Assembly: GCA_937934355.1 (NCBI GenBank)
Contig: CALGZY010000131.1
Coordinates: 1-8,007 of the forward strand
Source: an uncultured Collinsella sp.
GTDB lineage: Bacteria > Actinomycetota > Coriobacteriia > Coriobacteriales > Coriobacteriaceae
Direction: 5' to 3'
DNA length: 8,007 nucleotides
The first letter of the stretch is position 1. Each line of letters begins with the position of its first letter. Below, one piece after another: positions 7,480-8,007 of the stretch. Both the position numbers and the translations under genes were made by a program. Below the pieces are notes generated by a model. The model did no database searches. It was not told the DNA's origin and saw only the letters and a list, made by a program, of their open reading frames with translations.

Positions 7480-7504
7480 CTAAACCGTTGCTAGATTAGG
7501 GGGA
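7460..7504 (+). repeat. 14-bp inverted repeat covering the ribosome binding site of the ChW gene
   Basis: The arms TCCCCCCAATCTAG (7460-7473) and CTAGATTAGGGGGA (7491-7504) are complementary over 14 positions, with one pair a G-U wobble in RNA, around a 17-base loop. The right arm contains the GGGGG Shine-Dalgarno core (7499-7503), 7 bases before the ATG at 7511. In an RNA that starts upstream the hairpin would hide the ribosome site. There is no T-run after it, so it does not look like a terminator. The flanking GGCCCCTGTCCCCCC resembles the GGGGACAGG-type sequences often found next to REP-associated transposases; that link is from memory and tentative. Confidence 0.7.
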
Positions 7505-7510
7505 TTTTCC

Positions 7511-8007
7511 ATGAGACGCTCCATGAAACGTATTTCCGGTGCCGCCGCCGCGCTGGCGGTCGCGGCCGCCCTGGCCCTGTGCGGGCCCGCGGCCTACGCC
7601 GCCCCCGCCGCGGCGGGGGACACGCAGCCGCTCCCCGGCGAGGCGCAGCCCGCCGGCGGGGAGTCCGGCGCCCAGGACGAGGCCGCCCAGGCCGAAACCG
7701 CCCAGGCCGACGGGGGCCAGGCGGAGGCCGCGCAGTCCGATGGGGCCACTGCCGTCTCGCTGTCTTATTCCGCCCACGTCTCCAATATCGGCTGGATGGG
7801 CGCCGTCGCCGGCGGCGAGGTCGCCGGCACGACCGGCAGGGGGCTCCCCCTCGAGGCGCTTCGCCTCGTCCTGTCCGACGCCTCGACCGGCGAGCCCCTC
7901 GGCGCCGACGCCATATCCGTCGAGGCCCACGTCTCCAACGTCGGCTGGCAGGCCGCCGTCGGCAACGGCGGCACCGCCGGCACGACCGGCCAGTCCCGCG
8001 CCGTCGA
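7511..8007 (+). CDS. Secreted ChW-repeat protein, N-terminal part (runs off the window)
   Basis: The frame is open from ATG 7511 to the window end: 165 complete codons plus two bases, with no stop. The ATG has a strong GGGGG ribosome site 7 bases upstream. Residues 1-30 form a classical signal peptide: a basic start (MRRSMKR), an Ala/Leu-rich core and an AYA-type cleavage site near residue 30. The Cys at 24 does not sit in a proper lipobox. Residues 31-80 are an Ala/Glu/Gln/Gly linker. Two ChW repeats (clostridial hydrophobic with conserved Trp, PF07538) follow. The first, at about 84-121, has SYSAHVSNIGW and AGTTGRG-L-LEALRL; the second, from about 136, has AHVSNVGW and AGTTGQS. ChW repeats occur in secreted and surface proteins of Gram-positive anaerobes, and are thought to mediate wall or substrate attachment; any catalytic domain would lie beyond the window. 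About 13 of the 165 codons end in A or T, far fewer than in the other genes here. Confidence 0.85.
   Translation, partial: MRRSMKRISGAAAALAVAAALALCGPAAYAAPAAAGDTQPLPGEAQPAGGESGAQDEAAQAETAQADGGQAEAAQSDGATAVSLSYSAHVSNIGWMGAVAGGEVAGTTGRGLPLEALRLVLSDASTGEPLGADAISVEAHVSNVGWQAAVGNGGTAGTTGQSRAV

Noticed and set aside
7496..7930. Minus-strand Gly/Arg-rich frame opposite the ChW gene
   Set aside because: It results from very GC-rich codons; the plus strand has signal peptide, ribosome site and two ChW repeats.

Overview
The window looks like a moderately GC-rich chromosome segment from a Coriobacteriia-type actinobacterium, with Collinsella or a close relative as my best guess. This rests on the combination of genes: a sortase-type surface protein with a Ser/Asp-rich stalk, an AAA-ATPase-like/PD-(D/E)XK protein of the kind that is multiplied in gut anaerobes, a COG3950-like ATPase remnant, and a ChW-repeat exported protein. 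No rRNA, tRNA or CRISPR array was seen. The taxonomic call is inference from family recognition, not from a search.

Layout. (1) 1-1055, plus strand: the 3' part of a large cell-wall protein whose start lies before the window. It is a low-complexity stalk ending in MPKTG, a hydrophobic segment and a charged tail. A strong intrinsic terminator follows at 1088-1125. (2) 1258-3054, plus strand: an AAA-ATPase-like protein with a C-terminal PD-(D/E)XK-type domain. It keeps the P-loop but has lost the Walker B acidic residue and most of the nuclease catalytic residues. (3) 6500 down to 3075, minus strand: a surface-polysaccharide cluster of a GT2 glycosyltransferase, a membrane acyltransferase 3 protein only 4 bases further on, and then, after a 170-base gap with its own candidate promoter, a second GT2-type enzyme resembling galactofuranosyl/rhamnosyl transferases. 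Together they probably build and O-acylate an envelope glycan. (4) About 6578-7440, plus strand: a decayed ABC-type ATPase gene (COG3950-like) that has lost both ends and carries two nonsense codons and two apparent frameshifts. (5) 7511 to the window end, plus strand: the start of a secreted ChW-repeat protein with a signal peptide and two visible repeats. It is written in much more GC-rich codons than anything before it, and a 14-bp inverted repeat covers its ribosome binding site.

The most interesting points are the doubly degenerate AAA/nuclease protein, the sharp junction near 7440-7510 where the ATPase remnant stops and the GC-rich ChW gene begins, and the hairpin over that gene's Shine-Dalgarno. 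I do not see a convincing complete new defence or mobile system. The ATPase remnant is a relic of one candidate.
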